Positions 1 to 8,677 of a stretch of DNA of 44,321 nucleotides are shown here, piece by piece. Below the pieces are notes generated by a model, which saw nothing but the letters and a program-made list of their open reading frames with translations, was not told where the DNA came from and ran no database searches. A program made the position numbers and the translations under genes. Source of the stretch: an uncultured Rikenella sp. (GTDB taxonomy: Bacteria > Bacteroidota > Bacteroidia > Bacteroidales > Rikenellaceae); assembly GCF_910579375.1 (NCBI RefSeq), contig NZ_CAJTUJ010000006.1, forward strand, positions 1-44,321. Direction: 5' to 3'. The stretch's first letter is position 1; every line of letters begins with the position of its first letter.

Positions 1-660
1 GGTGGCGAACTGCGCGACTCTCCGAGTCGCAAAAGCTCGGCCCAGTTCGCCGCCCCAATTCTGTCGGGTTCGGGCTGCGGCGTCCGGCCCGGGCATCGAA
101 GATGCCCCGCCGCAGGCCCGGCGGTTCGAAGAACCGCAAAAGCACGGCCTCTTCCTCTGCGCTATGAGGTTCGTCCTCGGCGCGCCCCCCTCGCGCCGCT
201 AAAGCGTCGCCCGCGCCGAGGACGGCGATTCTGCGAATCGTGCTACTCGCTCTCGGCCCAAAGCTCGGCAAAAAAGCACAGCCCAACTCACCGCCCGATT
301 CTCCGCCTCGTGTCCGCCTCACTACGGCTCCGCTATCGCCCGCCGCCTTTGGTCGCCCGCGGCAATTCTTGCCGGATTGGCCAAGTGCCAACCGGCAGAA
401 TATGCCCTCTTTAGGCGGGCGACGGATTTTTCGTGGGTGGGGTCAAGTTTTTTCGCACGTCGTTCTTTTTTCGCGCGCCTTGCGCGATTCATTCTATTTC
501 GGCTCACCGCCGAAATGATTGAATCGCTTCTTTAGGCGACGGCGCGCGGCTTCGCCAACAGGAGGGTACTGCGCTCGGGCCGCGCGGGCCCCACGTCCCG
601 TGGACGGGAAATGCTTACGCATTTCCACTGGCAGCCTCTACCCCAGCTTTCGGAACAGTA
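1..660. repeat. Non-coding mosaic of small hairpins and dispersed repeat blocks
   Basis: No credible gene lies here. The stretch is full of short perfect stems with 3-base loops: 14-30 (GCGACTC-tcc-GAGTCGC), 91-107 (GGGCATC-gaa-GATGCCC), 121-137 (GCGGTTC-gaa-GAACCGC) and 226-240 (CGATTC-tgc-GAATCG). The block at about 171-254 recurs at about 8880-8964. Positions 561-571 carry GGAGGGTACTG. A stem at 607-626 (GGAAATGC-ttac-GCATTTCC) is followed by CTGGCAGCCTCTACCCC; both features recur at 9318-9460. The open frames here are side products of high GC. The block begins at or before the window edge, so its full extent is unknown. Confidence 0.7.
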
Positions 661-666
661 ACCGAA

Positions 667-1155
667 TCACCGTTCCGGCCAAAACAACTTGGTTCCGAAA
701 CCCAAAGTGTTGTCGGTATACTTCATATTCGAAACTTCCAACAGCCACAAATCGCTCAACATCGGCGCCGCAAACGGAAACCGTTTCAGATAGCCGCTGC
801 GCGCCGCCGACAACCATTCGGCAGAGCTGTCCGCCCGATGCACCGTACCCTGAAGCTGAAGCCCCTGCAACCGCCCTACGACTTTCGATTCCAGGACGAC
901 AGAAGCTGCCACCCGGCCGTGAGCCGTAAACTGAGCGGCATGCCGCGTCTCGGTCGGAGAGGTAAAGACGAAAGCCCCGCCCGCAAAACCGAGCGTGCCG
1001 GGGGCCAGATAAGCATAAAAGAGATTGCAACACCACAATTCGCCCCCTGCCGAAGCGTCGGCAGTGGCCAGCGTCATCACCCGATGGCGTCCCACGAAAC
1101 GGACGATCCGGGCGTCGACGACCGACAAAGCCGACTCTTTATTTTTTTGCTGCAT
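667..1155 (-). CDS. YhbP/UPF0306-like pyridoxamine-phosphate-oxidase-fold protein
   Basis: A 162-residue protein resembling E. coli YhbP (UPF0306), a split-barrel flavin-binding-fold family of unknown reaction. Shared features are GELWC-N-FY near residue 40, TRHAAQ near 70, a short Q-x-x-G strand near 100, RFPFA, and the C-terminal KYTDNTLGFGTK. No signal peptide is visible, so it is probably cytosolic. It is the last gene of a compact minus-strand run, and its ATG lies inside the end of the M23 peptidase gene (17-base overlap), which suggests translational coupling. The start matches the family length; the next internal Met would remove the first helix. Fold assignment is firm; substrate and cofactor (FMN or F420-like) are unknown. 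Confidence 0.8.
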   Translation of the reverse strand: MQQKNKESALSVVDARIVRFVGRHRVMTLATADASAGGELWCCNLFYAYLAPGTLGFAGGAFVFTSPTETRHAAQFTAHGRVAASVVLESKVVGRLQGLQLQGTVHRADSSAEWLSAARSGYLKRFPFAAPMLSDLWLLEVSNMKYTDNTLGFGTKLFWPER

Positions 1156-2473
1156 AAGCGTCCATCACTTTCCGCACATCTCGCTTCGCCTGTTCGAAAG
1201 CGGCCTTGTTGCCCGACCGAATCGGCGTGCTGGGTTGCGAGGTGTTGGTCAGCGGATTGATATACTTGCCGTTCTTTTTCAACCGGTAGTCGAGGTGCGG
1301 GCCGGTCGAACCGCCGGAGTTTCCCGAATAACCGATCACCTGTCCCTGCGAAACCCGCTGCCCCTGCTGCACGGCGAAACGGCTCAAGTGCAGATAGGCC
1401 GACTCGTATCCCCCCGCGTGTTTGATCCATATGCGCCAACCGCCGCCGAACGGATCCCAGCCTCGTCGGGTCACCACGCCGCTCGCCACGGCATGCACCG
1501 GAGTCCCCACCGGACAAGCATAGTCCACGCCGTTATGCTGTCGCCGAATCCGCTTGATCGGATGAATCCGGGAGCCGAAACGGGAGGTGATCCGCGCGCT
1601 GAAGCTCAGCGGGGCCTTCAGCATGGCCTGCTTCAGGTTGACGCCCTTGTCGTCCCAATAGCCCCACTCGTCGTCCTGATTGAACCGGCAGGCCCAATAG
1701 CTCTTCCCGGCATGAACGAACTCCACGCCGTAGATCGTCCCCACGCCGACGCTGGCGGTGTCGATAAACTGCTCTTCGTACAAGACGCGGAACTTGTCTC
1801 CTTTCTGCAAGGCGAAGAAGTCGATCACTGACTGGTAGATTTTCGCCATCCGTTCGCCGAGCACTACCGGCAGGTTGTTCTCGTAAATGGTGGCGTACAG
1901 CGAACTGCTGATCGTCCCTTCGGCATAACGCTCTTCGGTGACGACCTCTTTCTTGTCCACCCGCACGTAGATGCTGTCGCACAAGGAGAAAGTAACGTAG
2001 TCGGTCTGGTTCCGCTCGTACACCAGGTAGCACAAGGTCTGGGCGCTATCCGGCGTCAGAAAAGCGGTGTAGGTGCGTCCGGCCCGGATATCGCGGGGCT
2101 CGAAACGCCCCTTGGAAAGGGCGAGGAGGCGATTGACGACCGCGATATTGACGTTGTAACGCTGATTAAGCAGCCGCGAGAAGGTCTCTCCGCTTTCGAT
2201 CTCGCCGGTCTGGACTTCGAAGGCTTCGATGGGCAGGCCGTAGACTTTGCTTTGAGAGCGCATGACGATGGAGTCGAAACGCGCACTGGCAACGAGTGTG
2301 CCGTCCGTCTCGCCGCCGTAGCCGTTCGAGGGCCCGGAACAGCGCCGGATGGCGAGCAAAATGCCGAGCACGAAGATGACGCAGAGCAGAAAAAGAAAGA
2401 CGACGACCAGAGGATGTCGACGGAAGATCTTACGGAAGATCAGACGAAAGGAGGGTGTTTGGGTCTGGGCCAT
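1139..2473 (-). CDS. Membrane-anchored M23 (LytM-type) peptidase
   Basis: A 444-residue cell-envelope peptidase. After a basic N-terminus there is one membrane anchor (about residues 20-42), then a long periplasmic region, then a LytM/M23 domain (about 285-410). This family cuts peptidoglycan cross-bridges or stem peptides using zinc. The first metal motif is HNGVD near residue 311, and the family's YLHLS segment lies near 361. The second motif reads H-L-D (393-395), where the classical form is H-x-H, so one expected zinc ligand is Asp. Either the metal site is altered or the protein is a regulator rather than an active hydrolase. It lies 16 bases downstream of the YitT-like gene in the same run. 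Confidence 0.88.
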   Translation of the reverse strand: MAQTQTPSFRLIFRKIFRRHPLVVVFLFLLCVIFVLGILLAIRRCSGPSNGYGGETDGTLVASARFDSIVMRSQSKVYGLPIEAFEVQTGEIESGETFSRLLNQRYNVNIAVVNRLLALSKGRFEPRDIRAGRTYTAFLTPDSAQTLCYLVYERNQTDYVTFSLCDSIYVRVDKKEVVTEERYAEGTISSSLYATIYENNLPVVLGERMAKIYQSVIDFFALQKGDKFRVLYEEQFIDTASVGVGTIYGVEFVHAGKSYWACRFNQDDEWGYWDDKGVNLKQAMLKAPLSFSARITSRFGSRIHPIKRIRRQHNGVDYACPVGTPVHAVASGVVTRRGWDPFGGGWRIWIKHAGGYESAYLHLSRFAVQQGQRVSQGQVIGYSGNSGGSTGPHLDYRLKKNGKYINPLTNTSQPSTPIRSGNKAAFEQAKRDVRKVMDAYAAKK

Positions 2474-2489
2474 CGCGCTTGTGGAGGTT

Positions 2490-3389
2490 CTATTTGGTTT
2501 TCAGAGCGTCGAATCCTTCGCCGAATACGCCCATGACGCTGGCCTGAGTAATGAAGGCTTTCGGATCGGTCTCTTTGATGATGCGGTAGATGTCGCTGGC
2601 TTCGCCGCGGCGGCAAATCACCATCACGACTTTCTGGGGGGATTTGGAGTAGGCTCCGGTGGCGTCAAGAATCGTCACGCCGCGGTTGACATCGCGCATA
2701 ATGCGTTCGGCAATTTCGGCGTATTTCTGCGAGAAGACCATGATCTGTGACGAAGATTTGCTCCCCGACAGCACCCAATCGACGGCCGTCCCCATGGTGA
2801 ACATGGTGACATACCCGTAAACGACGGCCGGCAAATCCCGCAGCACGATATACGCGCTGCCGACAATGACCACGTCCATGAGCATGATGAGTTTCCCGAG
2901 GCTGACGTTCCGGTATTTGTTGATGATCATGGCCAGAATATCGGTCCCGCCGGTTGAGCCGCCGACCGAGAAACAAAGGCCGACGCCGGCTCCGGCAATC
3001 CCCCCCCCGAGAATCGCGGAGAGGAGTTTATCATTGGCCAGCCCCATGAGGTCGGGCGGCAGCACCTCCTGTAACAAGGTGAGGGCGGCGGAGTTGAAGA
3101 GCACGCCGAAGATGGTTTTGGCGCCGAACCGCGGCCCGAGGATCCAGAAGCCGAAGGCGAGCAGGAATACGTTCACGACCATATAGGTCACCCCGAGCGG
3201 AATGCCGGTGGCGTAGAAAACCAGCGCGCCGACCCCGCCGACGCCTCCGCCGGCCACTTCGGCGGGCACGAGCAGGGCTGTCCAGGCGAACGAATAGAGC
3301 AACAGCCCGAAGATCATAATCAAATAGGCCCGTACTTCGCGTTTCACGTCGGCCGCGGTGATTCGGGGTTTCGACAGAGAGAGTTTCAT
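2490..3389 (-). CDS. YitT-family (DUF161/DUF2179) membrane protein
   Basis: A 299-residue integral membrane protein. The N-terminal 200 residues hold several hydrophobic segments with the glycine-rich GGGVGGVGAL and GGSTGGTDI motifs typical of YitT/DUF161. The last 80 residues form a soluble DUF2179 domain ending VMGVFGEGFD. YitT proteins are conserved and widespread, and their transported or sensed ligand is not established. The gene sits 28 bases downstream of leuS and upstream of the M23 peptidase, in a co-directional run. The start is the only Met before the first membrane helix. Family assignment is confident; function is not known. Confidence 0.9.
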   Translation of the reverse strand: MKLSLSKPRITAADVKREVRAYLIMIFGLLLYSFAWTALLVPAEVAGGGVGGVGALVFYATGIPLGVTYMVVNVFLLAFGFWILGPRFGAKTIFGVLFNSAALTLLQEVLPPDLMGLANDKLLSAILGGGIAGAGVGLCFSVGGSTGGTDILAMIINKYRNVSLGKLIMLMDVVIVGSAYIVLRDLPAVVYGYVTMFTMGTAVDWVLSGSKSSSQIMVFSQKYAEIAERIMRDVNRGVTILDATGAYSKSPQKVVMVICRRGEASDIYRIIKETDPKAFITQASVMGVFGEGFDALKTK

Positions 3390-3417
3390 GGGTTCAATCT
3401 GCTTCTTGATGGATGGA

Positions 3418-6174
3418 TCAACATACGACGTTTATGATCTTGCCGGGCACGACGATCACTTTCCGAATGGGCCGCCCGTCGGTGTATTTGGCGGTCTGTT
3501 CGTCTGCCTGAATGGCGGCCGTGATCTCGTCCGGCGTCGAAGAGCGGTCGAAGGTGCGTTTGAACCGGGTCTTGCCGTTGAACGACACGGGATATTCGAA
3601 AGTCGATTCGACGAGGTATTTTTCGTCGCACTCCGGATAAGGGGCATCGCAAACCGACTCGTCGGCGGCATGTCCGAGCGGCCCATGCCACAGCTCTTCG
3701 GCAATATGCGGTGCAAACGGAGCCACGAGCGCCACGAGCGGTTCGAGTATCTCCCGCGAGGAGGTCTTCCGGTCGCACAGCTCGTTGAGGCAGATCATAA
3801 AGGCGCTCACGGCGGTGTTGAACGAGAAGTTTTCGATGTCTTCTCCGACCTTTTTGATGGCTTTATGCAGGGTTTTGCGTTCGGCATCGGTCGCCGGGGC
3901 ATCGGCGACTCCCTCGACGAGCCGCCACAGCCGTTTCAGAAATTTGTGCACGCCGTCGATCCCGTTGGTATCCCAAGGTTTCGACTGCTCCAGCGGCCCG
4001 AGGAACATCTCGTACATCCGCAGGGTGTCGGCTCCATACGTATCGACGATAAAGTCCGGATTAACCACGTTGTACATCGATTTGCTCATCTTCTCGACGG
4101 CCCATCCGCACACGTACCGCCCGTCCGGTTCGAGCACGAATTCAGCATCCGCAAATTCCGGCCGCCAAGCCCGGAAGGCGTCGATGTCGAGCACGTCGTT
4201 CTTCACGATGTTGACGTCCACATGGATCTCCTGCGTATCGTACTGCTCCTTGAGACCCAAGCTGACGAAGCGGTTGGTTCCCTTGATGCGGTAGACGAAG
4301 TTCGACCGCCCCTGGATCATCCCCTGGTTGACGAGCTTTTTGAAGGGTTCGTCCTCGCATACATACCCCAGGTCATACAGGAATTTGTTCCAGAAGCGCG
4401 AGTAGATCAGGTGTCCGGTAGCGTGCTCGATCCCCCCGACATACAAATCCACGCTCCGCCAATAGTCATTGGCCTCTTTCGAAACCAGCGCGGTGTCGTT
4501 CTTCGGATCCATATAGCGCAGGTAGTAAGCACTCGACCCCGCAAACCCCGGCATGGTGCTGGTCTCGTAATGCCACCCGTCGATGCGGGCCAGCGGCGGC
4601 CGCCCGTCCGCGGTCGGGGTAAAGTTATCGGTCTCGGGCAGCACGAGCGGCAGCTCCGCCTCCGGCACGAGCCGGGGAATGCCCTCCGAGTCATACGAAA
4701 CGGGGAACGGCTCGCCCCAATACCGCTGCCGGCTGAAAATGGCGTCCCTCAACCGGTAATTCACCTTCTTACAGCCCACACCCCTTCGCTCGATTTCGGC
4801 GAACATGGCCGGAATGGCCTCCTTGACATCGAGTCCGGTGAGAAAATCCGAGTTGATGAGCCGTCCCTCCTTGGCGTCATAAGAGCCCGCGGTCACATCG
4901 CACTCGATGATCGGAATGATCGGCAGATCAAAATGTTTGGCAAAGGCCCAGTCCCGAGAGTCATGCGCCGGAACGGCCATAATGGCACCCGTCCCATATC
5001 CGGCCAGCACATAGTCGCTCACCCAGATCGGAATCTCGACGCCGTTGAACGGATTCACCGCATACGCCCCGGTAAACACCCCGCTCACCCGACGGGTGTC
5101 GGCCATCCGTTCGCGTTCGCTCCGCTTCTTGGTCTCCGCGATATACGCCTCCACCGCCTCCCGCTGCTCCGGCGTAGTAATCTCCCGGATATATGCGTGC
5201 TCCGGCGCCAAGACCATGAAGGTCACGCCGAAAACCGTATCGGCCCGGGTGGTGAAAATCTCCAATAATTTAGCCTCGGGACCCGTAGTCGCAAAGCCTT
5301 TGATCGGGAAGTACATGGTCGCGCCGGTCGACCGCCCGATCCAGTTGCGCTGAATCTCTTTGAGCGATTCGCTCCACTCCAGTCCGTCGAGCCCGGCCAG
5401 CAGCCGTTCGGCATAAGCGGTCACCCGCAGGAGCCACTGCCGCATCCGCTTCTGCTCCACCGGAAATCCCCCCCGCACCGAGAGCCCGTCCTTCACTTCG
5501 TCGTTGGCCAATACGGTTCCCAGCCCCTCGCACCAGTTCACCACGGTATCGGCCTGGAAGGCCAGCCGGTAGTTCATCAGCACATCCGATTTCTCCTTCG
5601 GCGAATAGGCGTTCCACTCTTCGGCCGTAAACCGCAACTCCCGGCCGCACGCGGCATTCAGCCCCTCGTTTCCATACTTGCCGAACGCCTCTTCCAGCTC
5701 CGCAATGGGCCGCGCCTGCTGCGTGTCGTTGCAGTAATAGGAGTCGTACATCTTCTCGAAAGCCCACTGCGTCCATTTGTAGTACCCGGGATCACAAGTC
5801 CGCACTTCGCGCTCCCAGTCGAAACCGAAACCGATCTTGTCCAGCTGTTCGCGATATCGGGCAATATTCTGTTCGGTGGTCACCGCCGGGTGCTGGCCGG
5901 TCTGGATGGCATACTGCTCGGCCGGTAATCCAAAAGCGTCGTAGCCCATCGGGTGCAGCACGTTGAACCCTTTTTGCCGCTTGTACCGGCTGTAGATGTC
6001 CGATGCAATGTATCCCAGCGGATGCCCCACATGCAGCCCCGCTCCCGACGGATAGGGGAACATGTCGAGGACGTAGTATTTCGGTCGCGAAGAGTCGACG
6101 GCGACCCGGTACGTTCCCGCTTCGGCCCACCGCCGTTGCCATTTGCGTTCGATTTCTCTGAAATCGTATTCCAT
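3418..6174 (-). CDS. leuS: Leucyl-tRNA synthetase
   Basis: A 918-residue class I aminoacyl-tRNA synthetase that charges tRNA-Leu in the cytosol. The HIGH-type signature is HVGH near residue 50, in YPSGAGLHVGHPLGY. The CP1 editing domain is present, with its conserved HDSRDW aspartate segment, followed by the ASSAYYLRYMDP-like catalytic region. The KMSKS motif lies near residue 697. The anticodon-binding and C-terminal domains follow, ending in IRKVIVVPGKIINVV. The protein is somewhat longer than E. coli LeuS (860) because of an extra segment around residues 140-230 before the editing domain. It starts 14 bases after the S41 protease gene ends. Identification is secure. Confidence 0.98.
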   Translation of the reverse strand: MEYDFREIERKWQRRWAEAGTYRVAVDSSRPKYYVLDMFPYPSGAGLHVGHPLGYIASDIYSRYKRQKGFNVLHPMGYDAFGLPAEQYAIQTGQHPAVTTEQNIARYREQLDKIGFGFDWEREVRTCDPGYYKWTQWAFEKMYDSYYCNDTQQARPIAELEEAFGKYGNEGLNAACGRELRFTAEEWNAYSPKEKSDVLMNYRLAFQADTVVNWCEGLGTVLANDEVKDGLSVRGGFPVEQKRMRQWLLRVTAYAERLLAGLDGLEWSESLKEIQRNWIGRSTGATMYFPIKGFATTGPEAKLLEIFTTRADTVFGVTFMVLAPEHAYIREITTPEQREAVEAYIAETKKRSERERMADTRRVSGVFTGAYAVNPFNGVEIPIWVSDYVLAGYGTGAIMAVPAHDSRDWAFAKHFDLPIIPIIECDVTAGSYDAKEGRLINSDFLTGLDVKEAIPAMFAEIERRGVGCKKVNYRLRDAIFSRQRYWGEPFPVSYDSEGIPRLVPEAELPLVLPETDNFTPTADGRPPLARIDGWHYETSTMPGFAGSSAYYLRYMDPKNDTALVSKEANDYWRSVDLYVGGIEHATGHLIYSRFWNKFLYDLGYVCEDEPFKKLVNQGMIQGRSNFVYRIKGTNRFVSLGLKEQYDTQEIHVDVNIVKNDVLDIDAFRAWRPEFADAEFVLEPDGRYVCGWAVEKMSKSMYNVVNPDFIVDTYGADTLRMYEMFLGPLEQSKPWDTNGIDGVHKFLKRLWRLVEGVADAPATDAERKTLHKAIKKVGEDIENFSFNTAVSAFMICLNELCDRKTSSREILEPLVALVAPFAPHIAEELWHGPLGHAADESVCDAPYPECDEKYLVESTFEYPVSFNGKTRFKRTFDRSSTPDEITAAIQADEQTAKYTDGRPIRKVIVVPGKIINVVC

Positions 6175-6188
6175 GTGCGTATGTCGTG

Positions 6189-7943
6189 TTATTTTTTCTC
6201 CGTGTCCTGCATCGTGACGATGCGTGTGTATGCCGGCTTGTCGAGCAGCAGCTCCGCCGCCCGCCAGACGACTTTGTCGCGCCGCAGCTGTCGGGCGATC
6301 CGTCCGGCGTCATAAAACCACCGGGTGGCCACGGCATCTCCCAGCGCCTCGCGAATCTCAGGCCCGAAAACCTGCAATTCTGTCCGTTTGTCTTCGCGTA
6401 TCTTCACGGCGAGGGTATCGAGCTGCGGCGCAATCCGATCGGCATATTTCTCCCGCTCGGCCATCCGGCGCAACTGCTTCAGCAGGCGCTCGGTACCCGA
6501 CTCGAAGGCGATGGGTTTGTCGTCCATAAAGTCGCAGAAAGCGGCATAGGTCGCATCGTCGACCGCGAAATCCGCCGCCGGGGCATGGGTCACCGCATAC
6601 CGGTTGGCAAAATCGTCCACATATCCCAAGCCGATCAAAATGGCGGTAAACTTGCCGAGGTATTCGGCCGCGAGCCTCACGTCGGGCATAATCCCGCCTC
6701 CGTCATAGACCGTCCGGCCTCCGGCCGTGCGGAACGAGGCGATCAGCGAGTCAGGTATGGCCCCCACGCTCCCGTCTTCGTTCCGGTGGCTGTAATCGAG
6801 TGCCTGGATACACCGCCCGCTCGGGGTGTAGTATTTCGCCGAGGTGAGTTTGACGTATCCGTTCTCGCCGACCGGCCGGGTGGACTGCACGAGCCCTTTG
6901 CCGAAGCTCCGCTGGCCGATCACCACTGCGCGATCCAAGTCCTGCAACGCGCCGGCGACGATCTCGCTGGCCGAAGCCGACGAGCGGTCGATCAGCACAG
7001 CCAACGGCACGGTGGGGGCAATCGGTTCGCCGACCGTCCGGTAGGTGGAGTTCATCTGGGGCATCCGCCCGCGGGTCGTCACGACGACGGTATTCCGGGG
7101 GACGAAAAATCCGACGATCTTCACCGCTTCGCCCAGAATCCCGCCGGTATTGCCGCGCAAATCGAGCACCAGCCCCCGCATCGCTCCTCCGCTCTGCTGC
7201 TGAAGCGCGTTCAGGGCCGTCCGCACTTCGTCCGCGCACTTATCGGTAAAGCTGTTCAGCCGGATATACCCCACGGAGTCCCTCCCGACGCTGTCGGAAA
7301 CCCAGCCGTAATACGGCACGGCCGGTATGGCAATCCGCTCGCGCTTAACCCGCACCGTCCGGGTCACGGTCGTATCGGCGATCGGCGCAATCACCAAGGT
7401 CGCCACCGTCCCTGCCTTGCCCCGCATCCGGTCGCTGGCGAAGGCGACTTCCCGACCGGCCATATCGACGCCGTCGACGGACAATATCCGGTCACCGGCT
7501 TTCAATCCCGCCCGATCGGACGGCGTCCCGCGATAAGGCTCGGCGATCTCGACCCACCGCCCGTCGCTGGATTTCCGGATCAAGGCGCCCAATCCGGCGT
7601 ATTTCCCGGTGGTCATAGTCTCGAAATCGGCCATCTCCTCGGCCGGCAGGTATTCGGTGTAAGGATCGAGCCCCTCCAGCATGGCATCGGCGGCGGTCTT
7701 TACGATCTTCTTCGGCGAGGTGGTGTCGACGTAATAGAGATTGACTTCGCGGAAGATATTGAAGAAGGTCTCCATCGACCGTCCGATCTCCAGGTCGCGC
7801 CGCTGGGCGGCGACCGTGGCACTATCCGCCGTATTCTGCAGCGGTGCCGGCTGCTTCTTCGGTGCGGCCTGAGCGGCCGATAACATCGCACAACCGATCC
7901 CTGTCAGCAGGGAGAGCAATCTTATTTGCCGAAACAATTTCAT
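6189..7943 (-). CDS. S41 family C-terminal-processing protease with PDZ domain
   Basis: A 584-residue exported protease. Residues 1-26 are a signal peptide ending A-Q-A-A. An N-terminal helical region is followed by a PDZ domain (about 85-175; YRGTPSDRAGLKAGD) and the S41 catalytic core (about 195-390). The nucleophile is expected in SSASASEI near residue 325, and the lysine partner in SFGKGLVQ near residue 350. A C-terminal extension of about 190 residues may be a helper domain. CtpA/Prc-like enzymes trim C-termini of periplasmic or lipidated proteins; the substrate here is unknown. Gaps of 9 and 14 bases to its neighbours indicate co-transcription with the small membrane protein and leuS. 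Confidence 0.93.
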   Translation of the reverse strand: MKLFRQIRLLSLLTGIGCAMLSAAQAAPKKQPAPLQNTADSATVAAQRRDLEIGRSMETFFNIFREVNLYYVDTTSPKKIVKTAADAMLEGLDPYTEYLPAEEMADFETMTTGKYAGLGALIRKSSDGRWVEIAEPYRGTPSDRAGLKAGDRILSVDGVDMAGREVAFASDRMRGKAGTVATLVIAPIADTTVTRTVRVKRERIAIPAVPYYGWVSDSVGRDSVGYIRLNSFTDKCADEVRTALNALQQQSGGAMRGLVLDLRGNTGGILGEAVKIVGFFVPRNTVVVTTRGRMPQMNSTYRTVGEPIAPTVPLAVLIDRSSASASEIVAGALQDLDRAVVIGQRSFGKGLVQSTRPVGENGYVKLTSAKYYTPSGRCIQALDYSHRNEDGSVGAIPDSLIASFRTAGGRTVYDGGGIMPDVRLAAEYLGKFTAILIGLGYVDDFANRYAVTHAPAADFAVDDATYAAFCDFMDDKPIAFESGTERLLKQLRRMAEREKYADRIAPQLDTLAVKIREDKRTELQVFGPEIREALGDAVATRWFYDAGRIARQLRRDKVVWRAAELLLDKPAYTRIVTMQDTEKK

Positions 7944-7952
7944 AAAAGCCTG

Positions 7953-8411
7953 TTATGCAATAAATGTCCCCAAGCGAAAAGCTGCTCGCACGGCCTCTTT
8001 CCGATTCCCTTCGATATAAGAAATCCCGTTGGCATCGGTCGTAATCTCGATGCGGTCTTCCCACATCATCGTCACTTTCTTCCCGGTCCAAGCGGCGACA
8101 AAGAGTAGATCGTCGGCTCCATGGGTATCGGCTTCGATCCGACGAAAACCGCACTGGGCCATCACACGCTCCACATCTTCCACCCGCGAGGCGGCGTTAA
8201 ACGTAAGCCGTCGCCGGGTAAAGCCGAAGAAGGGGTACAACAAGGCGAATACCACGACGACACCCAAAAAGAGCCACCCTCGCGAGGTGGTCCACAAGAT
8301 GTTTAACGAGGCTGCCCCATACCCGAGTGCACGCATCAGGGCAAAGAGCACAAAAAAGAGAACAATTAAATAGAGGGCGTATTTGGCTGCCCGTATCGGA
8401 TATCGGTTCAT
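7953..8411 (-). CDS. Conserved-type small membrane protein, unknown function
   Basis: A 152-residue protein I do not recognise by name. Two hydrophobic segments (about 9-30 and 44-66) are followed by a soluble C-terminal domain of about 85 residues that contains MMWEDRIEITTDANG. The layout (two helices, then an alpha/beta soluble tail) suggests an inner-membrane protein with a cytoplasmic domain. It is the first gene of the minus-strand run ending at 667 and lies 9 bases before the S41 protease. No TAnnTTTG box is obvious upstream. Its start leaves only 83 bases to the first orphan cassette, which faces the other way. Confidence 0.75.
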   Translation of the reverse strand: MNRYPIRAAKYALYLIVLFFVLFALMRALGYGAASLNILWTTSRGWLFLGVVVVFALLYPFFGFTRRRLTFNAASRVEDVERVMAQCGFRRIEADTHGADDLLFVAAWTGKKVTMMWEDRIEITTDANGISYIEGNRKEAVRAAFRLGTFIA

Positions 8412-8484
8412 GTCGTTTTTCTGAATGTGGGTTTACTCGGTTTTTTTCGTATCCGGTGGTCTGTCGGCCGTTTTTTTGCAACGC

Positions 8485-8677
8485 CGGAAATCCTGCCCCG
8501 GGCTACCGCTATCGGGATACGGGCGCATTGAGCGGCGTCGGCGACGGCGGTTACAGCTGGGGTGCCACGGTCAGCGGTACCAATGGCCTGCACTTGCGTC
8601 TCACCATGACGTGGCTCAATCCCAGCAGCGCGGGAACCCGTGCCAGCAGTTTTCCGTTGCGTTGCCTCTCGGAATAA
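8485..8677 (+). repeat. Cassette A: orphan DGR-like variable-region segment
   Basis: An open segment from Ala-Pro-Gly-Tyr-Arg (8495) to the stop at 8675-8677 (61 codons). Motifs in order are PGYR, TGALSGVGDGGYSW, L-x-L, WLNPSS, FPLRCLSE. It cannot be the end of a longer plus-strand gene, because a minus-strand gene starts 84 bases upstream and no start or N-terminal domain fits. The ends match the five other cassettes and the middle is unique. The GALxxVGxxGYxW pattern closely resembles C-type-lectin-fold variable regions of Bacteroidota DGR targets (family knowledge, not searched). A 5-bp stem (CCGCG-agcc-CGCGG) begins a few bases after the stop. Confidence 0.7.

Noticed and set aside
121..137. 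Possible tRNA T-loop (GGTTCGAA)
   Set aside because: The bases form a simple hairpin GCGGTTC-gaa-GAACCGC, with no acceptor, D or anticodon arms around. No tRNA or rRNA gene was found anywhere in the window.
2..518. Small plus-strand open frames in the first 500 bases
   Set aside because: They consist of translated hairpin repeats, lack start context and homology, and the same DNA is repeated at 8880.
1..660. CRISPR-like array
   Set aside because: Hairpins are not evenly spaced, stems differ in sequence, there are no spacers of uniform length and no cas genes.
3358..5268. A 636-codon open frame on the plus strand opposite leuS
   Set aside because: It is antisense to an intact leuS, has no family features and reflects codon bias in GC-rich DNA. 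Similar long antisense frames opposite S41, clpB and the transglutaminase gene were dropped for the same reason.
8327..8677. Cassette A as the C-terminus of a 116-residue protein
   Set aside because: The upstream part lies antisense to the start of the small membrane protein gene and has no similarity to the upstream part of any other cassette.
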